Shown: in pieces, positions 18,766 through 28,300 of the stretch
Numbering within the stretch: position 1 is the stretch's first letter
Layout of the letters: each line of letters starts with the position of its first letter
Assembly (NCBI GenBank): GCA_020440025.1
Contig: JAGROX010000021.1
Location: 1-48,533 of the forward strand
DNA length: 48,533 nt
Origin: Verrucomicrobiia bacterium
Lineage (GTDB): Bacteria; Verrucomicrobiota; Verrucomicrobiia; Verrucomicrobiales; DEV007
Direction of reading: 5' to 3'
Notes under the pieces: generated by a model
What the model was told of the DNA's origin: nothing
What the model saw: the letters and a program-made list of their open reading frames with translations, nothing else
The model's database searches: none
Made by a program: the position numbers and the translations under genes

Positions 18766-20591
18766 CGAAGGTGATCTTGAGAAGGGTTTGACGTTCCGCC
18801 CGCGCCGCGGGTGGTAACGTCATTTTCGGACGAAGGAGGCTTCACCGTGATGCGCTCGTAGTTGGCGGTGAAACGATCGATCGCATCGCGACCGATCTCG
18901 TGCAGGCCGTACCAGACGCGCTCGAAGAGGCCGACGTTTTCGCCGAAAGCCGACTGCAACTCCGGCAGGGTTCGCGCTTTCAATGACAACTCCCTGGTGT
19001 AGTCGCGATTTGATTTGAACCGGGCCACCCGCAGCAATCCGCGATCGCCCAGATGTGCGAGGCTGGCGAGAAAGAGTGCGCGGACGGCGAGACGATGCTC
19101 GCCCTTGGCGATCTGTTCGCGGGCCAGTCGCATCCATTCATCTTCCGGGAGTTGGGTGGCCACAATCTGATCGCTTTCCAAATCGATGGGACCCGCCGGA
19201 CCGATGTCGTCGATCGGCATCAGGCGCTCGCGTCGAGAGTGATTCACCAGTAGATAGCCTACCCAGATCAGCAAACCTACCAGGAGGGCGATGAAAAGTC
19301 CCTGAGCCACCACTCCGACGCCGGCTCCCAACCCAGCCCCGCCGGGAATTGGCTCACTTCGGGAGGCGCGTTTCCCTTCAAAGATTTTTCGGAAAAACTC
19401 GGACACTGCGTCGCTGACTCGTTTCGTCGCGCGTTCAAAGGAGTCCGCGAGATCGCTCATCACCGTCGCCAGCCAGCCCTTTTGTGCGTCGACACTCCCA
19501 TCCAGTTCCTGCTTGGGAAGTCGCCATTGGTATTCCTTGTCGCGAAGCGTTTCCGTGATCGAACGCGCCAGATCGTCGGAAGTGGGTGGTGCCATTTCCA
19601 GGGCGGGCTCACGGGCCACTTCATCCGCAGCCTTGACCGGGGTGGTCAGACTCAAGGAGAGCGCCAGAAGGGAGATCAGCAACACGGACATCGCACTTCC
19701 GCGATTCGTCAGTTTCACCCGGTCCAACCGGCTGATCAGGTCCGCGCCGGTGTGTCGGGAGAGACTGCGAAAGCACCGCAGAGTGTAGATTGCCTTCAGC
19801 AGAGGATCGACAATCAGGAAAGCCAACAGGAACGATCCGAAGAGAAACGGGGTGCTTAAAATCGTGCTTTCCGGATTCAGAGTGAACACCGTTTCGATAC
19901 CGAAGAATATCTTCAGGCCCATCGGAATCAGCACGACGGCGCCGAGCAGGTTCGCCCAGATGAAAACGCTCATGACCACCACGAGAAGGAGGATCAGGTA
20001 GTTTTGCATCCAGTTTTCCTGAGCGAATCGGGCCGACAGGCGCAGCACCTTTCGCAGGGGTTGGCGTCCAAAATCCTGAGAAAATGCCAGCACCGAAACA
20101 TTCTGAAAAAACGCCACTGTCCAGCCGATGAAAATCAGAGACAGCAGCCTTGTGGGCAGGGCGAAGGCATGGAGAAACGCCTGGGCCGCAAAGTAGCGAG
20201 CGTAGCGTCTGGCGGAGAACTCGGCCTGATTGCCACTGGGATGCAGTTGCTGCCAGAGCTGCCGACAGAATCGTCCCTGCCAGAACTTCATCCAAAGATA
20301 GACTGCGGCCAAGCCGACCGCTCCGATGGCGGCGTCGCGTTCGGCGTAGCTGGATCGACTCATGTCGGCCCAGAAAACGAACACCCCAAGGACAAAAGGA
20401 ATGGCCCCGAGGTAGTAGAGCCAGAGCGTCGTCAACGGTGTGGTGCGAAGCAGGTGAAACGCTTCCTCGGTCAGGGCCACTGCACCGATCTGATCCCCGT
20501 CTTTCGCTCGCCTCTTCTGCCTTCGCCGCGGCGCACCGAAGCTCGCCGCAGAGGCGGGAGTGGCTTGGGCGATGGGAGCGTTGACGGGCAT
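18762..20591 (-). CDS. DUF4129 multi-helix membrane protein
   Basis: A 609-residue membrane protein with about seven hydrophobic helices, the first starting at LTTLWLYYLGAIPFVLGVFVFW and the last at GLFIALLVGLLIWVGYLLV. The C-terminal DUF4129 domain is visible as LAREQIAKGEHRLAVRALFLASLAHLGDRGLL and FERVWYGLHEIGRDAIDRF. It partners with DUF4350 (4-bp overlap downstream) in what is usually a MoxR-type operon. The N-terminal half carries membrane segments like those of the helix-rich proteins normally encoded separately in such operons, so it may be a fusion, but this is inference. It follows the B-box protein by 42 bp. Confidence 0.8.
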   Translation of the reverse strand: MPVNAPIAQATPASAASFGAPRRRQKRRAKDGDQIGAVALTEEAFHLLRTTPLTTLWLYYLGAIPFVLGVFVFWADMSRSSYAERDAAIGAVGLAAVYLWMKFWQGRFCRQLWQQLHPSGNQAEFSARRYARYFAAQAFLHAFALPTRLLSLIFIGWTVAFFQNVSVLAFSQDFGRQPLRKVLRLSARFAQENWMQNYLILLLVVVMSVFIWANLLGAVVLIPMGLKIFFGIETVFTLNPESTILSTPFLFGSFLLAFLIVDPLLKAIYTLRCFRSLSRHTGADLISRLDRVKLTNRGSAMSVLLISLLALSLSLTTPVKAADEVAREPALEMAPPTSDDLARSITETLRDKEYQWRLPKQELDGSVDAQKGWLATVMSDLADSFERATKRVSDAVSEFFRKIFEGKRASRSEPIPGGAGLGAGVGVVAQGLFIALLVGLLIWVGYLLVNHSRRERLMPIDDIGPAGPIDLESDQIVATQLPEDEWMRLAREQIAKGEHRLAVRALFLASLAHLGDRGLLRVARFKSNRDYTRELSLKARTLPELQSAFGENVGLFERVWYGLHEIGRDAIDRFTANYERITVKPPSSENDVTTRGAGGTSNPSQDHLR

Positions 20592-20633
20592 GAGTCGAAA
20601 AAAGGAGGTATCGAATGCTTGGCGAGTTCTCTG

Positions 20634-20951
20634 CTACTTCCAGATGGTGCCGTCGTGGAGATCGACCGGGATCGAGAGCAGGATCTGGGCAAAGGCGTGA
20701 TAGATGAACCAGAGTGTGATCAATCCCGCCAGAAACTGAATTGCCGGCATGATCGGCAATCGGATTTTCACCCGGGAAGGTTTCTCTACCGGAGGCGCCT
20801 GCTCGGCGGCCAGGCAGCGGGCGCAGGTGAGGCGTCCCTCGTGTTCGGTGATGCATTCCGCGCAGTAAAACGTGCCGCAGCTGGGACATCGGGCCGACGC
20901 GGGGCGGGCCGGATGAATCAGGCAGATCGTCTTGGAAAGCGGAAGGCTCAT
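20634..20951 (-). CDS. Small B-box/zinc-ribbon membrane protein
   Basis: A 105-residue protein with a compact Cys/His cluster in the N-terminal half (CLIHP, CPSCGTFYCAEC, CARC), which reads as a B-box-like double zinc site. One membrane helix (MPAIQFLAGLITLWFIYHAFAQILL) follows near the C terminus. Small proteins of this sort are frequent in DUF4129/rhomboid-type operons, where they are thought to be membrane-tethered adaptors. Its start overlaps the stop of the upstream membrane protein by 4 bp, so it is tightly coupled in translation. Confidence 0.8.
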   Translation of the reverse strand: MSLPLSKTICLIHPARPASARCPSCGTFYCAECITEHEGRLTCARCLAAEQAPPVEKPSRVKIRLPIMPAIQFLAGLITLWFIYHAFAQILLSIPVDLHDGTIWK

Positions 20952-21991
20952 GGCAGGGGTGGCGACGTGGGGGATTCAGCCGCCAAATCCGGGCCGAGAC
21001 GCAGGCGCCACCGATTCGTCAGGAAGAGACCGGTCGCGGCAATCCCGAGATGAGCCAGACTCATCGAGAGAAAAATGAGATAAAAGGCGAAGCCCCCGAA
21101 AGCAGTGATATCGGCAAAGGCCTCGAGTGGTCCAGTAATACTGACGGTGAGCGAGGGATCGTTGATCGCTTGATCGAGAAAGTAAATCGAGGCCGTTGCC
21201 GCGAGAATCAGACCTGTCACCAACTGCGCCCAAAGCGCCTGCCGAATCCCATCGGGAGTTGGGTGCCTCACACTGCTGGCAAGCACGATCAGCAGCGGCA
21301 CCATGCCGAGAAGGGCAATCATGAAGAAAAGTCCACTGAGCCATACGCTGGACAGGTGGAGCAGGAGGAGAAGCGACAGCCCAAGAGCAGCTTGGCTCGC
21401 AAAGGCAGGCAGCGTCAGTTTCGGAATCTGCAGATGTTGCGAAATTCTCGAGCGAGGAGTTCCCAGGACGTTTTCTGAAATTCCGAGGGTCGCTGGAACC
21501 AGATCCATCTGAGCGGCGCGAATCTTTTCCTCCAGCTGGGCAAAGGTTTCGCGGGCGCGATGGACCCGGTTTACCGAGGTGATCGATTCCTGTTTCAGTT
21601 CGGTCTGTATCTGAAACAGACATTTCGGTCCCAGCATCCAGTGGCGGATCATCAGGGCCAGCAATAGCACTGAAAGCGGCAGCGGTCCGATCAGCGTCGC
21701 CACCAGAAATCCCACATCGCCCGGCTCACGGGCAAACAAAAAGCCGAATCCGATGGAGGCCACCACGAAAAGGGCCACCAGGTATCCCACCACCCCGAGC
21801 CAGACTCCTGAAGTCCGCGCCATCGTCAGTGCCTGGATATCACGGTAGCGGAAACGTTTGTATTCTTCGGAGTAGGGGAGCAGAAAACCACTCCCCTTGA
21901 CGTAGAGCAGGTGATCCTCGCCCATCCACAAGCTGGAAAAACCGAGGGCGCTGTGGGCCAGTCGCCGATAATCTCCGAAGGTCTTTTTCAT
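20948..21991 (-). CDS. Integral membrane protein of unknown function
   Basis: A 347-residue protein not assigned to a named family. The first 60 residues (LWMGEDHLLYVKGSGFLLPYSEEYKRFRYRDIQALTM) look like a small PH-like beta domain. Two helices follow (about 65-90 and 95-115), then a soluble stretch of about 80 residues, and then at least four more transmembrane helices. It lies 20 bp after pdxJ and overlaps the B-box gene by 4 bp, so it is the first dedicated member of the DUF4129/DUF4350 operon. Its likely role is a membrane subunit or stress-sensing component of that system. Confidence 0.72.
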   Translation of the reverse strand: MKKTFGDYRRLAHSALGFSSLWMGEDHLLYVKGSGFLLPYSEEYKRFRYRDIQALTMARTSGVWLGVVGYLVALFVVASIGFGFLFAREPGDVGFLVATLIGPLPLSVLLLALMIRHWMLGPKCLFQIQTELKQESITSVNRVHRARETFAQLEEKIRAAQMDLVPATLGISENVLGTPRSRISQHLQIPKLTLPAFASQAALGLSLLLLLHLSSVWLSGLFFMIALLGMVPLLIVLASSVRHPTPDGIRQALWAQLVTGLILAATASIYFLDQAINDPSLTVSITGPLEAFADITAFGGFAFYLIFLSMSLAHLGIAATGLFLTNRWRLRLGPDLAAESPTSPPLP

Positions 21992-22011
21992 GCGCTCGAT
22001 CCCGCCAACGA

Positions 22012-22815
22012 TCAGGTGAGATCCGCCGATGTCTCAGTCGCGGCGGTGTTCCATTTTTCATAGCAGGCCATCATCGCCAGCATCTCGCGAACCGCGGGTC
22101 CGATGCCACCAAAAATTGCCCGCGAGATCAGGTGATGCCCCACGTTCAGTTCCGCGAGATGGGGCACCTCCATCAGCCTCACCAGATTCATCAGGTTGAT
22201 GCCATGTCCCGCGTTCACCTGCAGGCCCAACTGATGACCTACCACGGCGGCGGTTTTCAACAATTGCAGTTCCGCCGGCCCGCCGCCGATCTCCGCGTTG
22301 GCGAAGGCACCGGTGTGAAGTTCGATCATTTCCGCCCCGGTCTTTGCGGCCGCTTCGATCTGTTTGGGATCGGGATCGATGAATAAACTGACGCGAATCC
22401 TCGCCTCGCGCAGGGCGTGAATGGTTCGCTGAAGGGACTCATCGGCGCCCAACACATCCAGCCCGCCCTCGGTCGTGATCTCCTGGCGATTTTCCGGTAC
22501 CAGACAGACGAAGTCCGGTCGCACTCGCAAAGCGATGTTCAGGATCTCGGGCGTGTTACCCATTTCCAGATTCAGCTTGGTGTGAATGTGCTCCTTCATC
22601 TCATAGACATCGCGATCCTGAATGTGGCGGCGATCCTGTCGCAGATGGATGGTGATCGAGTCCGCTCCATTCGCCTCAGCCTCATGAGCGGCGGCGAGCA
22701 GATTGGGCTCGGCGATGGGGGAGTCGAGCATGGTGGCATAGCGGGCCTGTCGCAGGGTGGCGACATGGTCGATGTTGACACCGAGCTTGAGGAGTCGATT
22801 CGAGGGCTGATTCAT
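22012..22815 (-). CDS. pdxJ: Pyridoxine 5'-phosphate synthase PdxJ
   Basis: Condenses 1-deoxy-D-xylulose 5-phosphate with 3-amino-2-oxopropyl phosphate to pyridoxine 5'-phosphate in the DXP-dependent vitamin B6 pathway. The 267 residues show the family blocks in order: KLGVNIDHVATLRQAR, DSITIHLRQDRRHI, LEMGNTPEIL, CLVPENRQEITTEGGLDV, SLFIDPDP, IELHTGAFAN and VNAGHGINLMNL. Cytoplasmic octamer in known members. It heads the same-strand run leading into the DUF4129 operon, 20 bp before the next start, and it supplies the cofactor used by the nearby class V aminotransferase, though that is not evidence of coupling. Confidence 0.97.
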   Translation of the reverse strand: MNQPSNRLLKLGVNIDHVATLRQARYATMLDSPIAEPNLLAAAHEAEANGADSITIHLRQDRRHIQDRDVYEMKEHIHTKLNLEMGNTPEILNIALRVRPDFVCLVPENRQEITTEGGLDVLGADESLQRTIHALREARIRVSLFIDPDPKQIEAAAKTGAEMIELHTGAFANAEIGGGPAELQLLKTAAVVGHQLGLQVNAGHGINLMNLVRLMEVPHLAELNVGHHLISRAIFGGIGPAVREMLAMMACYEKWNTAATETSADLT

Positions 22816-22919
22816 GAGGTTGAAAAAAGAAGGTCCGGAGGGTGAAAGGACGATTCGGATGGGCAGGGATTACGCCGAATCGTCATATTCATACGCAAAG
22901 GCGGTCATCTGGCCAACCT

Positions 22920-23561
22920 TCAATCCTCTTTCTTGCGGACCGGCGGATCGTCCCAGCCTTTCACCGGTGCTGGCCAGATCTCGCGAGTCGGTTCCCGACG
23001 TTTTGCATAGGATGAGTAGGTAGGGCGACTGCTTCGTCCACGAAACAGATCCCCGACCGATTCTACCAACTCGGGATGAAACACTCGGATCGCCCACCAG
23101 AAGGCGGTCCCGAGGCCACTCAGGATCACGAGGAGCACCAGCCACGACACCAGATTGGGATCATGTTCGCCCATCACATGGATGATCGAGGTGAAGCCCA
23201 CTAGTCCCAGCCACCAAGCCATCGCCGGTTCCTCGGAATAGATGAAAACCACGAAAACCACCGCCATCACCGCCATGGCAAAAAAGAACAGCCAGATCGA
23301 GGCATTGGCCGCCGACATCGCCGTCGACAGCGGCCAGCAAACCATGATCAGGATCTCGCCGATGACCCCGAGACCGCTGCCGAAGAAGTGGTCGAAAACT
23401 TCCCAGGGCCGCAGGAGATCGCGAAACTCTTCAAAGGCCAACGACATCCTGCCGAGGAAAAGTCCGCACCAACCCGCCGCAAAGAACAGCATGATCCGAC
23501 CGAACAGCGACTGCGCCACCCGATAGTAATTGCTGACGGGATCGATGGAGAGTTGAGCCAT
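22920..23561 (-). CDS. Membrane protein of unknown function
   Basis: A 213-residue inner-membrane protein with about four to five helices (IMLFFAAGWCGLFLG, GVIGEILIMVCWPL, ASIWLFFFAMAVMAVVFVVFIY, MAWWLGLVGFTSIIHVM, WLVLLVILSGLGTAFWWAI) and a basic cytoplasmic C-terminal tail of about 50 residues. I recognise no family. It begins 2 bp before the stop of the upstream sulfatase is reached on the same strand, so the two are likely co-transcribed; 104 bp separate it from pdxJ. Confidence 0.7.
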   Translation of the reverse strand: MAQLSIDPVSNYYRVAQSLFGRIMLFFAAGWCGLFLGRMSLAFEEFRDLLRPWEVFDHFFGSGLGVIGEILIMVCWPLSTAMSAANASIWLFFFAMAVMAVVFVVFIYSEEPAMAWWLGLVGFTSIIHVMGEHDPNLVSWLVLLVILSGLGTAFWWAIRVFHPELVESVGDLFRGRSSRPTYSSYAKRREPTREIWPAPVKGWDDPPVRKKED

Positions 23562-23563
23562 GG

Positions 23564-25147
23564 CTAATCGAGCTTGTCCTTCTCAAAATCCGTTTCATTC
23601 ACCCAGCCCGCCTTGAGCTTTTCACCGCCCAAGAAGCGTTCGTAGAAATTTCGGGTGCCGGGATTGGCATACTCGTAATGATCGAAAATGTCGCCGTTGC
23701 CATCCATTCGCGGGTCCTCCTGCTGTCTCAGAGAATCCTCTAACTGTTGACGCAAGGCCGCTTTGAGTTCCGCGTGGGCGGGATCGTCGGCGAGATTCGT
23801 CAGGCAATCGCGATCCTTCACCACGTCGAAAAGTTCCTCTTCCTGTCGCTTGCCGAAGTTCCATTCCCAAAATTGCTGGTTTTCCCCCGACCGCCGGAGA
23901 TTCAAAATCTCCGTCTTGGTGGCCCCGCCGTCCGTGTTCAGATAGCCCGTCTCGGGATTTCCCGCCGGCCAGCGTTCGGTCTTGAAATTACGCAGGTAGA
24001 GCGTCCCGTCTTTCACGATTCCTCGCACCGGATAACCCTGATCCTCCGGTCTGCCGATGTCGTGGCGTTCCTTGCCGATGAGCACGTGGTCGCGTGCCGG
24101 ATTCACCTGACCGGATTTCTCCGATTGGAAAATATCGCTCAGGCTGCGACCGGGCGAGAAAGCCATTCCGCTGTCTTCCCAGGCCAGTCCGGCGGCTTCG
24201 AGAAAGGTCGGTGCGAAATCGATGAAGCTGACGTAGTCCTCGATCACCCGGCCCGGTTTTTGAATCCCGCGCGGCCACATGATGGCCAGCGGCAGGTGAT
24301 TCGACATCTCGTATTCCTGCCCCTTGATTCGGGGAAACGGCATCCCGTTGTCCGCCGTCACCACCACGATCGTGTTCTCCAATTCACCGCGAGCCTCCAG
24401 CAGGTTTAGCATCCGCACCAGGTGCGAGTCGAACCACTCGATCTCAAACGCGTAGTCCAACATGTCATTGCGCACCGCCTCCGAGTCCGGCCAGAAAGCG
24501 GGCACCCGGTCGATTTCATCGATGTGTTTCCCGCCTTTCGCCGCGCCTGAGCCGAATTCATAAGCGCGGTGAGGTTCCACCGATCCATACCAGAAACACC
24601 ATGGCTGACCGTCCGGTCGATCGCTGAGGAAATCCTCGAAATTTCCCGCGTAGTCATTTGTCGAAATCTCCTTGGTCGGTGATTTGAGCTTTCGCTTGTT
24701 GTAGGCCGCGCCTGTCATCTGGCGAGGTTTTCCGTCGGCATCGTTCGCGACTCCCGGTGCCCAGCCTTTCATCGTGTGACCGGTGAAGTAACCGCCCTTC
24801 TCTTTCAGCGCTTCCATGAATCCCGGAAACTTCGCCGGGAAATAACAGATGTGATTGGCCGCTTCCTCCAATTGCCAGGAATTCCGTCCCGTGAGAATGC
24901 AGGCGCGAGACGGCGCGCATTTCGCATTCGGCGTGTAGGCTCGGTTGAAAAGCAAACCCTCGCGAGCCACCCGGTCAAACCCAGGCGTCTTGATCCAATC
25001 TGTCCCATAGGCCCCCATGTGAGGAAACGACGCGTCATCCGCGATGGCGAAGAGGATATTGGGTCGTTTCGCATCCGACTGGGCAGAAGCCTGAGCCAGA
25101 GGAAAAGCGAGAGTGAGAAGAACCAGAAAAGATCGAAGAATAGTCAT
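23564..25147 (-). CDS. Secreted sulfatase (N-sulfoglucosamine sulfohydrolase-like)
   Basis: A 527-residue type I sulfatase with signal peptide [23 protein letters not shown]. Metal site [13 protein letters not shown] is at 36-48; the motif [11 protein letters not shown] has Cys77 as predicted formylglycine; [10 protein letters not shown] is the second metal site. The D-D-A-S-F-P start and long C-terminal part ([18 protein letters not shown]) fit the heparan N-sulfatase branch of the family, which acts on N- or O-sulfated amino sugars. It is transcribed away from the large secreted protein at 25.3 kb and leads into a small membrane-protein gene 2 bp downstream. Confidence 0.92.
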   Translation of the reverse strand: MTILRSFLVLLTLAFPLAQASAQSDAKRPNILFAIADDASFPHMGAYGTDWIKTPGFDRVAREGLLFNRAYTPNAKCAPSRACILTGRNSWQLEEAANHICYFPAKFPGFMEALKEKGGYFTGHTMKGWAPGVANDADGKPRQMTGAAYNKRKLKSPTKEISTNDYAGNFEDFLSDRPDGQPWCFWYGSVEPHRAYEFGSGAAKGGKHIDEIDRVPAFWPDSEAVRNDMLDYAFEIEWFDSHLVRMLNLLEARGELENTIVVVTADNGMPFPRIKGQEYEMSNHLPLAIMWPRGIQKPGRVIEDYVSFIDFAPTFLEAAGLAWEDSGMAFSPGRSLSDIFQSEKSGQVNPARDHVLIGKERHDIGRPEDQGYPVRGIVKDGTLYLRNFKTERWPAGNPETGYLNTDGGATKTEILNLRRSGENQQFWEWNFGKRQEEELFDVVKDRDCLTNLADDPAHAELKAALRQQLEDSLRQQEDPRMDGNGDIFDHYEYANPGTRNFYERFLGGEKLKAGWVNETDFEKDKLD

Positions 25148-25323
25148 CGGGGGAGCGGGGAAAACAGAAGCACCCGATAGTAACCGTTTCCCGTCGCAGA
25201 ATTCAACCTGTGATCTGAGCCTGCCAGCTGTCTATGTGGCACTTTGATGAGGCAACAGGTAGGGGTGTCGAATTGTCGCTCGCGGCTTGACAGAAAAGGG
25301 AATTCGGGGTCAACTTCTCAGGG
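25148..25323. other. Divergent intergenic region
   Basis: A 176-bp region between the divergent sulfatase and giant secreted-protein genes, expected to hold both promoters. A TTGACA hexamer at 25287-25292 is the only strong-looking promoter element; the expected -10 position 17 bp on (TCAACT) is poor. No repeat, operator or RNA structure is apparent. Confidence 0.4.
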
Positions 25324-28300
25324 ATGAGCCGTCTTCGCCTGTTTCTCCCTCTCCGTCTTTTTCAAGGTGAGGTGATACCTGATAAATGGAGGCCAAGAGT
25401 AAAGAAGGGAATGTTGGCCTCTTCCCTTGAATGGGGATGGGATATTCCAGGGTCGAAAGCTGCCAGAATCGCAGCTGCTTTCATCGTCTTGGCGAGCTCT
25501 CCGGCGAGAGCTGAAGACCTCAAGTCGTTGATCTATTATGGAGAAGACGTGCCGGGGATGCCGGGAGTTCCCATCACATTTGTGTCAGGTGATACCCTAG
25601 GGCCTGCCGGACATGCTTTGGTTAGTGTGAATTTCACTAATCCAGCAGACAGCATGACAGACAGCGCCGTGGTAATGGTCGCTCCCGGAGGCGGTTCGGC
25701 GGAGACTCTTTTGAAATCCGGCGATAGTGTTCCAGGAGGTCAGGGAGTTGTCACGTCACCGCGGGGGTATGCTCTGTCTGAGGCAGGCGAGGTACTTTTG
25801 AATGTGAATGTCGATGTCTCCGGAAATTCCCGGCAGGCATGGGTCGCTGGGACTCCGGGGAATCTGGCAACCATTTTACAAAGGGGCCAGTCGCTACCCG
25901 ATTTTGCTCCGGGGGCAACTGCCAGCACTGAGATTTTCGACGAGTTTTCGATCGGGATGAATCGACGCGGTGAGATCGCGTTTCTGACCAAAGTCTACAA
26001 TGGCAGCCCATTTGGAAGTCCCATTGGATTCGGAGTCTGGAAAGGCACTTCAGGCGGCATGACTTTAGAGCTTCGCACAGGCACTCACTACCCGGGCATG
26101 CCAACGGGTGCATTCCTGACCTCCATTGAAGACGTCTGGATCAACGATGATGGATTACTGGCGTTCGTCGGGTTGATCAAGGATGGCTCAAACTATCAGA
26201 GTGGCATTTGGACCTACCAAGGCGGCGCTGTCACCCCGGTGCTCCTATCAGGGAACTCTGCAGTCGCCAGCAATATGCCATCGGGGCAAACGTGGTCGGG
26301 TTCGTTTGTGATTCACTCCTTTGCCAACAACGGTTGGATCGCCTTTTCGGCAACGGCGAGCGGCAATGAAGGCGGTTTGTTCGTTGCCCAGGGCACCAGT
26401 GTTTCTAGGGTCACCCGAGATCATTCGTCCATCGCCGGCATCGCCCCGGGAACGGGAGGAGCGGAGTTTAACATTAGAACGACTTCACCAGGATTTACCG
26501 CCACCTATTTCAAAATATCATCGTCCGGTCGCGCAGTCCTGACGGCTGACCTTGTGGCGGGTACTGGATCCCCAGCCGTTAACAATAGTAACAATCGAGG
26601 CATTTGGATTTGGAATGGGTCGGGACTCACTTTATTGCTGAGAGAGGGAGATCCCGCGCCCGGATATACCGGAGGGCAAAACCTTTTGGCAATAGGATCA
26701 GCCCGTTTTTCGCAAGAGGGGCGCCTGCACTTCGATAGTACTGCGCTTAACAGTAGTTCGACATCGATTTGGTCTGAGAATGACGCAGGAGGATTCGATA
26801 TCACTGCGGAAATGAACCAAACGGTCGACAACCCAGAGGCTGGAAACTCGTTGGTCGATTCGGTTGCTTTTGCGGTAATTTCCTCCGTCGTTGGTGCCGG
26901 TAACAGCGTTGACGGTCGTCCAACAGCGGTAAATGCATTGGGTGGGGTTCTTATCCGAAGCAGTGAAGTGAATTCTCCAAGACGGGCGTTTATCGCCGTC
27001 GCCGATGCAGGGACGCTAAACATCCCCGGAAGCATCTCGGGGCGAGTGCGGTTTGACACCGATGGCGACGGGGACCCGACCGACGCGGATTCCGGGGTTC
27101 CCGATCTGACCGTGGAGCTGTACTTGGACAATGGTCAGGGCCTTTCCACCGGACCAGTCATTGCTGAGACGATGACAGCAGGGGACGGTAGTTTTTCCTT
27201 TGGTGGCGTCAATCCCGGTGACTACGTGATGCTCGTTTCAGCGAGTTCCGATATGTTGGCGGCCAATCACATCTGGACCCTGCCCGAAGGGCTTCCTGCT
27301 GGCATCCTGGCCCCCGTGACCGTGGAGCCGGGCCTCGCCTCGCCGACGGTGGAAGTGCTGTCCACCAATCCTGTCGACGCGACCGGCATCGTTACTGAAG
27401 ACACCAACAACGACACGACGGGAGATCTTCCCCTGGAAGGCGCGACCGTCGAATTGGTCCGAGTCTCGGATGACCAGACCATTGCTACGGCGATTTCGGG
27501 ACCGGACGGAGTTTTCCATTTCTCGCAAGTTCGCCCTGGCCTCTACGCCATGCGAGAAACCGATCTCCCAGACTACATTTCCATCGAAGACAGCGAGGGT
27601 GATCCGAATGACAACCTGATCTTCATCGCGTTGACATCAGGCGTCGTTCCTCCTCAGCAGGAGTTTGTGGACCGCAATGATTCCAATTTTATCGTCAGCT
27701 TGCGCGGACTGGTCGCACCACCAGACACGAAAACCGTCACCCAAGAATCGTTCGGTCTGGGATTGGTCGACCCTGGATTACCCTTGATTCTTAGGCCCGA
27801 TTACAACCTGCTCGATATCTCGCCAATCGTCGCAAAGGGCTTAGTTGCAGACGGAGTGACTCCACTGCTGATCGGGCTTAAATCTCAGATTCCGCTGAGC
27901 GAAGAGAAAACCCTCGAATGGCGAGTCGAGATTTCGGGTGGGGAGATTGCCGGAGGAATCTACCCGAAAATGAAAGTGTGGGAATCTGGAACTTTTTGGC
28001 GCCCGTCCATTACACCCACACCGGAATCACCAAACACCATCACGGTGTCAGCCGGTCCGGCCGGACGAAGCGGCTTTCTGCAAATAGGAGCCTTGCAACC
28101 GTGGGATCTCGTTTTCGCAGGCCAGACCGAATTGCGACTAGTCCTCAGTTTCCATGAAGTCGGCAAAACACTCCCCGCGACCTCGCGGACAATTCTGATT
28201 CGGAGGCCCCCCATCGGAATCATCTCCGACCTCGGTGCGGGCGAGATTGGAGCCGGCTTTCGAGCGCAGTTGGAACTCAGTCGCCCCTCCGAATTCATCG

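Noticed and set aside
22818-22825. GGTTGAAA upstream of pdxJ as a third copy of the NsrR element
   Set aside because: Only the first eight bases match; the inverted-repeat core (TGYAY ... ATGCAA) is absent.
25287-25315. TTGACA-based sigma70 promoter for the giant secreted protein
   Set aside because: No acceptable -10 hexamer occurs at the right spacing. It is noted as a weak candidate within the intergenic entry but not as a feature.
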